DNA from: Pseudoips prasinana
Lineage: Eukaryota > Arthropoda > Insecta > Lepidoptera > Nolidae
Assembly: GCA_951640165.1 (NCBI GenBank)
Contig: OX621254.1
Coordinates: 21,984,001 to 22,048,000, forward strand
Direction of reading: 5' to 3'
DNA: 64,000 nt
Shown here piece by piece: positions 10,609 through 20,520 of this stretch (the stretch's first letter is position 1; each line of letters opens with the position of its first letter). Position numbers and translations under genes: made by a program. The notes beneath the pieces are model-generated. The model made no database searches, was not told where the DNA came from, and saw only the letters and a program-made list of their open reading frames with translations.

Positions 10609-11936
10609 ATGTCTAGTTCTGTGCAATTTGGGATTCTACATACGTTTGATCATAATACACAGACATGGAAAACGTACAAAGGACGTATTTCGCAATATTT
10701 CGTGGCAAATAACATCAACGAGCAGACGGATTCCGCGGGTGGAAAACGAAAGGCCATCTTGCTCAGCGCACTCACTGAAGGTACCTACAAGCTAACAACG
10801 GATTTAGTTTTACCTAAAGCCGTTGAGGATGTGCCCTACGAAGATCTTTTATCACTACTGGATAACCATTTCACCCCTAAATGTGTCGGGTTTGGTGAGC
10901 GTCACAACTTCTACGCGGCGTCACAACAAGCAGGAGAGTCCCATTCTCAATGGGCAGCGAGACTGCGAGGGCTGACAGAAAAATGTGCCTTTCTTAAAGT
11001 GGAGGAGGCACTCCGCGACAAGTTTATTATGGGGATGCAACCAGGACAAGAGAAGGAGAAGCTGTACACGAAAGACCTGGCCGACCTTAGTTGGCCAAGG
11101 TCGTGGAGATGGCAGAAAACCTCCGGTGCTCGCGCGCTGCCGCCGCAGCCAGTGCGGGAGCGCAGGCGCAGGCGTCGGCGGCAGACCAGCAGCTCTTCAA
11201 GATAGCGGATAAAGGCAAAAGTGGTACCAGTGTAGTGAAAGTGAAATGTAGTGTATGTGGGTATACGAATCATAAATCGGTGGACTGTAGATTCGCAAAC
11301 TTAGTGTGTAAAAAGTGTCATGTAAAAGGCCACCTGCGTAAAATGTGTCCTAAAGTGAATTACGTACAGGTGGATGGCGGTGACAAGGGTGAGGATGGTG
11401 ATGACGGTAAGCTGTATTATATTCGTTCATTCAGGGGAGAACCCATGGTAGAAACTGTCTGGATTGAGAACGTGGCATTCAAATTCGAAATTGATAGCGG
11501 GTCCGCGGTAACCGTGGTTCCGGAGACGTTTTATAAAAGTTATTTCAAAAATGTGCCATTATCAAATACATGTAAACAGCTCGTAACGTATAACGGCGGG
11601 AAAATTGTGTGCCTAGGTACGTTACGTCTGCCGATACGCTACGCGGATCGAACGAATATTATGTACTTGTATGTCGTGCGCGAAGGCGGCCCGCCCATTC
11701 TTGGTCGGGATTTCTTATCATTATTTCGCTTACAGTTAATACCGGTCAATTATTGTGAGACTACGGGATTACAGCAGTTATACCCAAAGTTATTTTCGAA
11801 TGAATTAGGGAAATTTAATAAATATGAAATAAAACTATTGTTGAAGGAAGGAGCAAAGCCGGATTTTTGTAAAAGCGCGCCCGGTTGCGTTTGCGTTGCG
11901 GACAATGGTCGACAAAGAAATCGACAGATTGGTTGA
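10609..11936 (+). pseudogene. gypsy gag and protease, frameshifted
   Basis: Gag packages the retrotransposon RNA; the protease matures it. The Met at 10609 (MSSSVQFG) starts a capsid-like region to about 11095, where a one-base loss shifts to the frame used from 11091 onward. There follow two CCHC zinc knuckles (CSVCGYTNHKSVDC, CKKCHVKGHLRKMC, about 11247-11350), an acidic linker, and an aspartic protease with active site EIDSGSAVTVV near 11490 and ILGRDFL near 11700. A second shift near 11871, in an AAAA run, separates it from the reverse transcriptase frame. Both shifts fall where the protein should be continuous, so they look like mutations and not programmed frameshifting. Confidence 0.85.
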
Positions 11937-12510
11937 ATTAGGTATACTCGAATCCGTAGAATATTCGGAATACGCTTCACCGATAGTTCCAGTGCTAAAG
12001 CGAAACGGGACTGTCAGATTATGTGCCGACTATTCAGTTAGTATAAATAAACAGTTACTTATTCAACAGTACCCGCTCCCCACGACTACCGAATTATTTT
12101 CAAAGATCCATGGGGGTCAACAGTTTAGTAAACTCGATTTATCTATGGCCTATAACCAGTTAGTTTTGGATGAGGAGTCAAAAAACCTAACTTGTATAAA
12201 TACTAATCGCGGACTATATAGGTTTACACGTCTAGTGTTTGGAATGGCCAGCTCGCCGTCTATCTTCCAACGCGCTATCGAGGGGTTGTTATCTGGTATA
12301 GACGGAGTGTTGTGCCTGCTAGATGATATTTTGATAACGGGCAAGGATAGGCAGGAACATTTAAAAAAACTAAATTTAGTTTTAAAGCGCTTAGAAGAAG
12401 CAGGGTTAACTTTACAAAAAGAAAAATGTAGTTTTTTTCAAGACGAAATCAGTTATTTAGGTTATATTATCACTAAGGATGGACTAAAAAAAATCGCCGG
12501 AAAAAATTAA
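11896..12510 (+). pseudogene. gypsy reverse transcriptase segment of pol
   Basis: Copies the element RNA into DNA. Motifs in order: EIDRLVELGIL, SPIVPVLKRNGTVRLCADY, KLDLSMAYNQL with a catalytic Asp, FGMASSPSIFQRAI, and LLDDILITG, which stands in for the usual YVDD/YLDD box. The frame breaks at about 12495 within an A run (one extra base) and resumes at 12515 in RNase H, so pol is interrupted. It overlaps the end of the protease frame by 41 bases because of the upstream shift. Confidence 0.9.
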
Positions 12511-12514
12511 GGCA

Positions 12515-14875
12515 ATGTTGGAAGCACCGGTGCCCACTAATGTTAATCAGCTTCAATCGTTTTTGGGCCTAATTAACTATTATACGAATTTCGTACCTAA
12601 CGCATCCACTATCCTCAGCCCGTTGTACGATCTGCTAAAAAAGGGTTGCGAGTGGACATGGACTGATACCCACGACTCGGCTTTTAGGGCAATAAAAGAA
12701 TTAATGACATCGGAACAAGTTCTTGCACATTTTGACCCGAACGCGACTATAATATTAACGGTAGACACGTCCCCAAGTGGGTTGGGAGCAGTCCTCTCAC
12801 AAGTAGGTTCAGATGGTGTGGAAAAACCTATTTCATTTGTTTCGCGTACCTTAAACTCTGCGGAAAAGCGATATGCTCAGATCCAAAAGGAAGCTACCGC
12901 CATTATTTACGGCGTGCGGCGGTTCCATCAATATTTGTATGGAAGATCGGAACCGTTTATTCTTCGGACGGATCACAAGCCCCTATTGGCAATTTTTGGG
13001 CCCCATAAGGGTATACCGGAAATGTCCGCAAATAGGTTACAACGGTACGCCTTGTTCTTAAGTAGTTATAACTATAAAATAGAATATGTTCGCAGCGCTA
13101 ACAACAGCGCAGATTACTTCTCCCGCGCGAGCTTACCGCGCACGGTTGACGAGTGCGCGTGCACCGAACAGTGTAAGTGTTGTGATTGCAAAGTATCATA
13201 CGACCGAGCGACTTATGTTTGTTTTGTTGTAGACGGAAGCATGCCCGTTACGTTAGATAAATTGCGTGAGAAAACTAGTAATGACGTAGTTTTAAGGCGA
13301 GTAAAAGACTTTATTTTAAATGGTTGGCCACCGAAGATAAACGATGTAAGTGTAAAACCATACTTTTTATGTAGATCACAATTATCGTACGAGAATGGTT
13401 GCGTCATGCGTGTTCACAAGGTAGTTATTCCTTCGAGTTTATACAAAATTATTCTTAAGGAGTTACATTCTTCCCATTTAGGTGTAGTAAAAACCAAGGC
13501 TGAAGCGCGATCAAGATTTTGGTTCCCGGGAATTGACCAGGCTATAGAAACAATGATAGGTTCATGCGATGTGTGTATTCAGCTGCGCCCCGCGCCGCCG
13601 CGAGCGGCGCCTGCTCACTGGGAATATCCACCTTGTCCCTTCCACAGAATACACATAGACTTCCTAGGTCCGATTAAAGGATGCGTTTATTTGGTAGTGG
13701 TAGATGCACATACTAAATGGGTAGAAGTTTACAACATGAACACGGCTACTTCTTCGGCCGCGGTGATTGAAAAGCTGTATGACTTTATGTCACGGTTCGG
13801 AGTTCCGAAAACATTAGTAAGTGATAATGGCACAGCTTTTTGTTCACGGGAATTTGAACTATTTTGCGCAACAAACGGAATTTCGCATTTGACGTCACCA
13901 GTCTATCACCCACCTAGTAACGGCCAGGCCGAAAGTTTGGTTAAGGTAATTAAAAAGGGAATAAAGTCTTGTATTTGGTCGACTCACAGCGCGAAAGAAA
14001 CATCAGTTAAATTACTTAAATATCTTATGGATTACCGTAATTCAGTTCACTCTGCTACTGGGTTGTCCCCTGCGCAATTGGTGTTTGGGCACAAAGTAAG
14101 GTCGCGACTAGATCTGATGGATCCAAAGTCATCGGCACCCTTGTCACCGTCCGATCCTAACGTTGTAAAAAATCAACAGTGTACGCAAATTAAGCAACAA
14201 GGGAAAAGTAAAACAAGATATTTTAAGAAAAACAATGTTGTATTGTACAAAAAATTTGTTAACAAAGCAAGTTATACATGGTGTAAGGGCGTCATACTTA
14301 AAAGAATAGGAAAAGTTTTGTATTTAGTAAAAGACAGTAATAGTTCAGAAAGTTACAAAAGGCACATTGATCAACTGATGTTATATAAAGGAACAAGTAA
14401 CAGTATTTATAATAATGTACAAAACTCGGAAGTGTACTCACCTGGGTCGGGTCGTCCTCCTGCACAGCAGCCGTCACCGCCGCACTCACCGTCGTCGTCG
14501 CCTCCGTCGTCGCCGTCGTCGTCGTCGCCTCCGTCGTCGCCGTCGTCGTCGCCGCCGCATTCTCCGTCGGCAGCCGCTCCAGAAGCGCACATACTCCGGC
14601 CGGAACCTAACTTACCAGATCCCGGGCCGGGTACTTCGGCCAGAGGGAGGAGAGCAGAATCGTACGTACGAAGTTCTTCTTCGTCATCGAGAGAAGTCGA
14701 GCCAGAAATGGACGAAGCTGGTTCGAACGACGGAGATGTGGGTCACAAGGCAGGGACGGAACCCGATACCCAGACCGCAAAACACGATGAGCCAATAGTT
14801 GTTACTCCAAAGAGATCGTTACGTAATCGGCTTGTTTTAAAAAGTACTTCTAGCGTTAGATGTCAAGTAGACTAG
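12515..14875 (+). CDS. gypsy RNase H and integrase segment of pol
   Basis: 786-codon open frame. RT connection (FLGLINYYTNFV), RNase H (LTVDTSPSGLGAVLSQ, EKRYAQIQKEATAI, LRTDHKPLL), the integrase zinc-binding module (LHSSHLGVVKT...CDVC), and the catalytic core with Asp in HIDFLG, Asp in VSDNGTAFCS and Glu in NGQAES, followed by a chromatin- or DNA-binding tail. The last 180 residues are rich in Ser and Pro (SPPSSPSS repeats at about 14470-14570) and basic near the end. No env follows; the stop is 60 bases before the 3' LTR. This part is undamaged. Confidence 0.93.
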   Translation: MLEAPVPTNVNQLQSFLGLINYYTNFVPNASTILSPLYDLLKKGCEWTWTDTHDSAFRAIKELMTSEQVLAHFDPNATIILTVDTSPSGLGAVLSQVGSDGVEKPISFVSRTLNSAEKRYAQIQKEATAIIYGVRRFHQYLYGRSEPFILRTDHKPLLAIFGPHKGIPEMSANRLQRYALFLSSYNYKIEYVRSANNSADYFSRASLPRTVDECACTEQCKCCDCKVSYDRATYVCFVVDGSMPVTLDKLREKTSNDVVLRRVKDFILNGWPPKINDVSVKPYFLCRSQLSYENGCVMRVHKVVIPSSLYKIILKELHSSHLGVVKTKAEARSRFWFPGIDQAIETMIGSCDVCIQLRPAPPRAAPAHWEYPPCPFHRIHIDFLGPIKGCVYLVVVDAHTKWVEVYNMNTATSSAAVIEKLYDFMSRFGVPKTLVSDNGTAFCSREFELFCATNGISHLTSPVYHPPSNGQAESLVKVIKKGIKSCIWSTHSAKETSVKLLKYLMDYRNSVHSATGLSPAQLVFGHKVRSRLDLMDPKSSAPLSPSDPNVVKNQQCTQIKQQGKSKTRYFKKNNVVLYKKFVNKASYTWCKGVILKRIGKVLYLVKDSNSSESYKRHIDQLMLYKGTSNSIYNNVQNSEVYSPGSGRPPAQQPSPPHSPSSSPPSSPSSSSPPSSPSSSPPHSPSAAAPEAHILRPEPNLPDPGPGTSARGRRAESYVRSSSSSSREVEPEMDEAGSNDGDVGHKAGTEPDTQTAKHDEPIVVTPKRSLRNRLVLKSTSSVRCQVD

Positions 14876-14935
14876 AATAATACTATGGTTAGGAATGTTG
14901 ATTGTATTTGGTGTATTGGACTAAGAGGGAGGAAT

Positions 14936-15075
14936 TGTTATGTATGTTGTGTGCAAGGCGGGCGCACCCCGCGCCCCCGTGTCAGCGCGTCTTAACCGCC
15001 AATAAAGTAGTGCGTTGCTAGCTAGCGAGTGTTTCACTTGTGCGCGTCTCTGTCCCCGCTCCCGCGTACTTAACA
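14936..15075 (+). repeat. 3' LTR of the gypsy element
   Basis: TGTTATGT...TTAACA, 140 bp, AATAAA at 15001-15006. Differs from the 5' LTR by a short gap and two or three substitutions. Confidence 0.93.
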
Positions 15076-15093
15076 CAAATCTATGTATATAAC

Positions 15094-15306
15094 TTCACAA
15101 TTATTCCACATAAAGACTATATGAAATGCGTTTCGTAAATTTATAGTGAAAATTGATTTTAAATATGAACACATGAGTGTTTGTTATGATAATATAAACA
15201 CTTTTTCACAATTATTCCATATAAAGACTATATGAAATGCGTTTTGTAAATTTATAGTGAAAATTGATTTTAAATATGAACACATGAGTGTTTGTTATGA
15301 TAATAT
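15094..15306. repeat. two tandem copies of a 111-bp unit
   Basis: TTCACAATTATTCCA starts at 15094 and again at 15205; the two units match at nearly every base up to TTGTTATGATAATAT. The array lies in intron 2 of the DD82E gene, immediately after the inserted gypsy element. Confidence 0.92.
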
Positions 15307-16084
15307 ATACTAACTGCAAAAAAAGAATGCAAGTTTCTGTGTTAAGGAAATTTTTCCCATTGCTATTATTAGGATTATCTTATTTTTTCTGGAAATAATT
15401 TATTTAATTTTATTATAATTGTACACAGGATCGGATACGGGCTTCTTGGCAGGAGGTGAATTAATATTTGAAGCTAAGAAAACCGAAGGAGACTATCACT
15501 CTGAAATGGACTCATATAATTATGAAAAATGGTTTGCCACAGTTCTTCCAATTTTGGAACCAAATTCTGTTGTTGTCATAGACAATGCACCTTATCATTC
15601 CCGAAGAAAGGAAAAAGTCCCTACTTTAGCTAACAAAAAAATTGATTTACAGAAATGGCTACTTGAAAAAAATATACCCTTTGACCAATCCGAAGTTAAA
15701 GCACAACTAATAAAAAAAATTAGAAAAGAAAAAGACAAATACCAGTCTTATGTTATTGATGAGATGGCTCAAGAAAACGGTATCACAGTGGTAAGGCTTC
15801 CACCCTACCACTGTGAACTAAATCCAATAGAAATAATTTGGGCCCAAGTGAAAGGGTATGTAGCTAGACATAATAAATCATTTAAATTAAATGAAATTAA
15901 AATGTTGTTAGCTGATGCAATTAAAAGTGTATCAGTTGAAAATTGGAAAAGGTGCATTGACCATGTCATAAAAGAAGAACAGAAAATGTTAAAAATTTAT
16001 GGCATAATAGATGATGTGGTTGATCGTTTTGTGATTAATGTGGGTGAAAGTGACACCTCTGATTCTGAGTCTGAATCTGAATAA

Positions 16085-17640
16085 ACTGGTATTAAAATAT
16101 ACTTGTTTAATTTTAATTTATAATTTCTTTTCTATTTAATACTTAACTAAAACACATAGCATAGTATCTACTGTTTTTTTAAAGTATAAATATCATATAG
16201 TACAGGTATTATAACATATATACACTTAAATAAAATACTAGTAAGATTTTTTCAAGTTGAACACATATAAAACACAAAAACCCCTTTTAATGCAAAGTCG
16301 GGTGACGAAAAAAATGTTTGAGAACCATTGGTTTGTTTATTTACATTTTATTTTTTCATAAGTTGGATAAGGTATAGTGTCAACATTACGCGCGTAGCGT
16401 CAAGTTTAGTGAAAATAGTGTTTTTCGCGCCATTTTTGTTAATTCGCAATAACCCCAACATATCTATCTCGGAATTGTGATAAGTTATTTGAATAAGTGC
16501 TTGTTTTTACGGTACGTTGTAGTTTTTTGCGAATTCTTGAGAGGAAATCAAGATCCTAGCTGTGTTTTAATTCTTTTTTCGTAATTACCCCATTGGGGTA
16601 CATACAAGAAAAAACTCAAGAAGAGAACCTTGCTATGAAGGAAAAATACCAACTAAACGATTCAGTACTCGTCAGATATTTGATAAGAAAGAAATGGAAA
16701 TATTATGTGGGGTTCATAGAAAAAAATATTTATATTTTATAAACGGTGAGACTACAACAGCGCCTCACCTTTATTACGACCAAAAGAAAAGATATTGATA
16801 AAGTTCCAAAGTCATTAATAGAGAAGAAGATAGATTTATAAAAAAAGAATATTACTTGCGTAATAATGAAGATACAATTTATTTCATATCATTATTTATT
16901 TATATAGATAACTTAAATGTGATGTTTTTACAATGCCATATTATGCAATTTAATTATATTAAAGCATTTAATAAATTTAGTTTTGCTAGCAGCTAAGTTT
17001 TTTTTTTATGAGGTGCTAGCACAAGTGCGTGACGTAAATGTCAAATAAATAATTCGATTTAAAAATTTAAAATAGTCGTATCCCTTAAAATAATTACTCA
17101 AAGTTTTGAATTAATTTATAGTTATGAGGAATACAAATTGTACATTTAGCCAAAAATTAGACCAACATGCTAAAGGATACTTGTATTTTCGAAATCAGCG
17201 TATATAGTTTATAGCGTATATTATTTAGTGCCTATTTTTATCAGACATGGCTTCAAACTTCACTACTGGCTTGCATTTTTTAATATTTTATCATAGTACA
17301 TACAATATTAAAAAATTCTGAATCCTGTAGTCAAGATTCAATGCAATCTCAGATTGCAGAAAACTGAAATTGCAATAATTTTTAGAAATGGTTTCATTAA
17401 GATCAGGCGCCTTGTGCGCCGACAGGGTAAGCGCGCGTTAAGGGTGCTCACCGTATAGATATAGGTATAATTAGCTCTAATTAGCTTTAGTAACAATACG
17501 AAAGAGTTGAGAGAGCTTTTAATTTCACATGTACTGGATACTGTGAGAAATAACTTATCGAATGTTCTAGAATAAATGTAGCTAACTAAAGAGTTTACCG
17601 TACCCATGAAAACGTTATGTGATTCCTCATGACGTACTTA
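16085..17640. other. no intact gene; transposon scraps
   Basis: Downstream of the DD82E gene. GTTTGAGAACCATTG at 16316-16330 resembles the end of a hAT element (inverse of CAGTGGTTCTCAAAC), but no partner end was found. Around 16630-16900 a broken frame (KYQLNDSVLVRYL, YYVGFIE, PKSLIEKK) reads like the C-terminal part of some decayed transposase that I cannot name. The rest is AT-rich with no supported feature. Confidence 0.5.
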
Positions 17641-18362
17641 GCGTACTTTACTTTATAACCAATTGTACATTGAACATCATTCTGTTCTTAGTCTTCGCTC
17701 AAACAACACTGTAATAAGGTTTTATCTAAATAAGTACATGTTTTTGGTAGCCGTGTATACATTCCTTGACTGGCGCAGCAAGTAAGTTATCTGTCACCTG
17801 GGTCTTCTGTGCTAAATACTAATCAACATTTTCGGGGCTCAAGAAGATACCAACGTTCGTTTCAATTTAAACGGGTCGATCGAACCAAACAAATTCGTCG
17901 AGGGTGGCCACGAGAGCAAGCGGAGCAAAATGACCGATCACAGAATCAAAACGGGAAAGCTGCGCTTATGTGAGTCAATCTTTTCACTTTCCCATCATTT
18001 TTTCCTTTTATTTTCCTGGTGATGATAATACGTTTCGTGTATATATAGGGATTAGAAGACGCCCGTTAGCACGTAGCATATATTATTAGTTGTTAAAGTG
18101 ATAAATAAAATCTCACGTTAGTTAAATAGGTGTGATTTTGTGTATGTGTGTATTTTATAAATAAGTTTAAATAATGGAAGCCAACGTAGGCATTACCGCA
18201 GTAACAGCAGGAGTATTAAAAATTATCCCTGTATTCAGTGGCGAAACAAGGCTACTGTCACTTTTTGTACGTAAAAGCGAATACGTAATTAATTTATATA
18301 GGGAAACTGAAATACGAAATGAATATCTTTCTCATGCTATTACTAGTCGATTAAGTGGGGAG

Positions 18363-18684
18363 TGACTGGCTCAATCCCGGGTCGGAAAATTAAGTGATTT
18401 TGAGATTTTTGTTAAAAAGAAATTCCTCAGTATCAGCCCGAAGTCTGGAAGTTGGCGGTATTACACTCCCGTGCCTCAGAGTGCATGTAAAGCCGTCTGC
18501 CCTGTACCTGAACTCTTTCCGGCCGTGTCGCTGGTTGTCCCAGCGGATCATGAGAGTGATGGAATACAAAGTGCCCCTGTGTTTGCGCACACACTTGAGC
18601 ACCTTAATATGTCCTGCGCAATTGGCTAGTCTCCATTGAGACTGGCCGCCGTGGCCGAAATTCGGTCGGGAAGCCATCATCATC
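18363..18684 (+). repeat. tRNA-derived SINE (type A), internally deleted head
   Basis: Same family as 49629-50008 and starting with the same TGACTG, but most of the tRNA-like head is deleted up to CAATCCCGGGTCGG. The body is shared (AGTATCAGCCCGAAGTCTGG, GTGCCCCTGTGTTTGCGCAC) and the tail is CATCATCAT. Flanks AAGTGGGGAG (18353-18362) and AAGTGGGAGG (18685-18694) are a target duplication. The insertion splits the gag-like frame; removing it restores a continuous gag sequence. Confidence 0.9.
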
Positions 18685-19263
18685 AAGTGGGAGGCTGCAA
18701 ATTTAATAGGAGAAAGGGAGTCAATTCACTCTTGGTCAGAATTAAAGCGTGTTTTTCAAGAACATTTTGCAGATCCAAGGACAAAGGACTGCCTGGTTCT
18801 AGAATCAGAAAAAATAAAAATAAATAAAGGCAAAAGTTATATAGACTTTTGCCATAGAATTCAACAGTTAAGAAGCGTTTTAATTGCTAAGATAGCGAGA
18901 CAATAGAAGATGCAGTGAATAGACTAGCGAAGCATAATATTTACATGTACGGTGCACGTATTACATATGAATAGCACAGAATAACCGCTGACTTGCATTT
19001 ACCCCTTTGTTATACTTCGCGACACACAACAGCGAGTCACACGAGGCGCTTAATCAGCATAGCCGGAAAGCAACGTGACCGACGCTGTACCGGACACCCG
19101 AAGCCCGCTCTTCGGTTTTGTGGGACCGGCCACTTCTTATTCAACCATCAAACGGTCATCTAATTTACTTTGTTAATATAATTGTAATTTCTTGATAGTA
19201 ATAAATGATTTTAAGTTTGAACTTGTATTTTTTTGGGTTTATGGCTGTCGCGACCTTCATATC

Positions 19264-19273
19264 TGGCGCAGTC
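19264..19273 (+). other. errantivirus-type primer binding site (TGGCGCAGTC)
   Basis: TGGCGCAGTC is the tRNA-Ser-type primer binding site of gypsy/errantivirus elements. The preceding 19150-19260 sequence could be an LTR 3' part with AATAAA near 19200. It falls between two halves of a gag relic, which suggests that part of another LTR element was inserted here. The LTR start is not identified. Confidence 0.5.
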
Positions 19274-19948
19274 TAACGGATAGTAAAACTAGAGTCAGTG
19301 AATCAAGCAGGACCGGAGCAGCTATCCAGAACCTACGGTCGTCGCAGCCAGAGGAGTGAATCAGGACATTGATACTCCAGAGGTACAAGATCTACGAATG
19401 TGAGTACTTAATATTCATACTAGAGTCGCTCTTCTTTATATTTTAGTGTTTCCTTTAAACTACCAAGAATTTCCATCCAAGGCAATCTCGGTCCCCTAGA
19501 TTAGAATATAGGACTAGTAGAAACTGATTTATATAAAAAGTTAACCCTTCAAGCCTACCTACGCGGTTTACGCGAACCGTTGGGTTCCCGCATCCCGTTG
19601 CATGCGCCCTGAGACAATAGAAACAGCGTTAGAATTTGTTCACGAGGAGATTTTACCACAAGGCAACCGCGTCCACAATCAGTCGCTGTATCCAGCAAGT
19701 ATTGCAAGAAAGCGGATATTGAGCAAGCGTATACTCTAAGCATAGCGCTCGCCACGCAGACGTCCGTGGATGCGTTTCCATTGAAGTGATTAGGAAGGCA
19801 GCAGCAGGATGGTCATGAAATTCCCACGTATTTAGTAAATTTTATGACAGATCTAATAATGATCCTGTATTTAAAAGTGCCAGTTTATTATGGTTAAGTT
19901 TGGGTAATAATGATTAAGATACTAAGATAAAGCAAATTATTACATGTA

Positions 19949-20011
19949 TCAATTCGTTTATGGGTATTGGCTCAGTTAAGAGTATTGAACCAATACCCAA
20001 AAACGAATTGA
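19949..20011. repeat. inverted repeat, 22-bp arms with one mismatch
   Basis: Left arm 19949-19970 (ends GGGTATTGG) and right arm 19990-20011 (starts CCAATACCC) are reverse complements but for one base, with a 19-base spacer. It sits inside the decayed gypsy relic. Confidence 0.9.
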
Positions 20012-20168
20012 ACTAACGATTTCCCTAACTCTAAACAACTACCGCGTTAATATGCATCCGAAGAGATTTTCGATCCCGCCCTTAGAGTATTCTTGTGAAT
20101 AGTTTCCCGTTATTTACTTTTAATGTCTTTAGTGAAATCTTAATAGATACTGAGGTACTCTGAAAAGA

Positions 20169-20520
20169 ATGAGGATTCCTTCCATCCATTCAATCATACC
20201 TCCGCCGGCGGCATGGCGCGCAGATGGCGCCCTCGACCACATTTTGTCTTTTCGAAGTTATACTTCTTTTGGCGCGATGGAGAAAAATGATGAGAGTGAA
20301 TTTTTACGATGCGCGCGCACACCGACACCTAAATTTAACAGCATGAAGTTAGTTCTAGATGAGAGTGAATTTTTACGATGCGCGCGCACACTGACACCTA
20401 AATTTAACAGCATGAAGTTAGTTCTAGGTGGTATGAAAATTGATAACTATGTTCAAGTTGTATATTCTAGTATTTTTATTTAAATAAAATCTTTTTGATT
20501 AATTTTAATATTTATCGTTA
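20169..20520 (+). repeat. dispersed repeat with a 69-bp tandem duplication
   Basis: A 69-base unit beginning GATGAGAGTGAATTTTTACG occurs at 20289-20357 and 20358-20426 with one visible difference, so a 104-codon frame across it repeats DESEFLRCARTxTPKFNSMK. The surrounding text (CCACATTTTGTCTTTTCGAA, GGCGCGATGGAGAAAAATGA) looks like a dispersed insect repeat; I cannot assign it to a class. Confidence 0.65.

Larger units (their letters stand above)
10429..15075 (+). mobile_element. complete Ty3/gypsy LTR retrotransposon
   Basis: Two near-identical LTRs of 144 and 140 bp (TGTTATGT...TTAACA) flank gag and pol in gypsy order: capsid, zinc knuckles, protease, reverse transcriptase, RNase H, integrase. 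The 5' LTR is followed by TTGGCGACGAG, a TGG-type primer binding site, and the 3' LTR is preceded by the polypurine tract AAGAGGGAGGAA. Flanks are CAAAG and CAAAT, a target duplication with one mismatch. LTR divergence is slight (a few substitutions and a 4-base gap), so insertion is recent compared with its surroundings. It lies in an intron of the DD82E gene. Confidence 0.95.
9528..16084 (+). pseudogene. two-intron DD82E Tc1/mariner-superfamily transposase, split by an LTR element
   Basis: Exon 1 is 9528-10131 (HTH region, then YYTDETW with Asp195), intron 1 10132-10262 (GTTAGT...TTGCAG), exon 2 10263-10391, intron 2 10392-15428 (GTAAGT...ACACAG), exon 3 15429-16084 (VVVIDNAPYHS with Asp about 296, then LPPYHCELNPIEIIW with Glu about 379). 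Reading phase is kept across both junctions and the spliced frame is 462 codons plus stop. The second and third catalytic residues are 82 residues apart, unlike DD34-41 groups; I recall this group as DD82E ('Sailor'), a name from memory. Two in-frame stops in exon 2 (TAG 10283-10285 where Trp is expected; TAA 10343-10345 where Leu is expected) make it a pseudogene. The C-terminus is acidic, Ser/Asp/Glu-rich. Intron 2 hosts the gypsy element at 10429-15075. Confidence 0.82.
17820..20165 (+). pseudogene. decayed gypsy/errantivirus-like gag and protease
   Basis: The Met at 18174 opens a gag-like frame (LKIIPVFSGETRLLSLFV) that a SINE interrupts at 18363-18684. It resumes with SIHSWSELKRVFQEHFADPR and SYIDFCHRIQQLRSVL, then at about 19520-19690 with LTLQAYLRGLREPLG and ALEFVHEEILPQGNR, and ends with a protease-like scrap (LPLFTFNVFSEILIDT) near 20110-20150. 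These are typical gypsy gag/pro landmarks. Many stops and gaps. Upstream (17820-17975) is an Arg/Gln-rich frame of uncertain origin. Confidence 0.7.

Noticed and set aside
11090..11100. Programmed -1 frameshift between gag and pol
   Set aside because: The shift lies before the zinc knuckles, within gag, and has no slippery heptamer; a mutation is more likely.
14415..14798. Arg-rich 127-codon frame, and Asp/Gly-rich frames on the other strand
   Set aside because: Shadows of the Ser/Pro-rich repeats at the end of gypsy pol.
16316..16330. hAT-type terminus GTTTGAGAACCATTG
   Set aside because: No matching second end or 8-bp duplication was found, so not called as an element.
9344..16392. TAATGTTGAC at 9344 and its inverse near 16381 as DD82E terminal repeats
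   Set aside because: Only about ten bases match and flanking TA is not convincing; kept only as a test in the findings.
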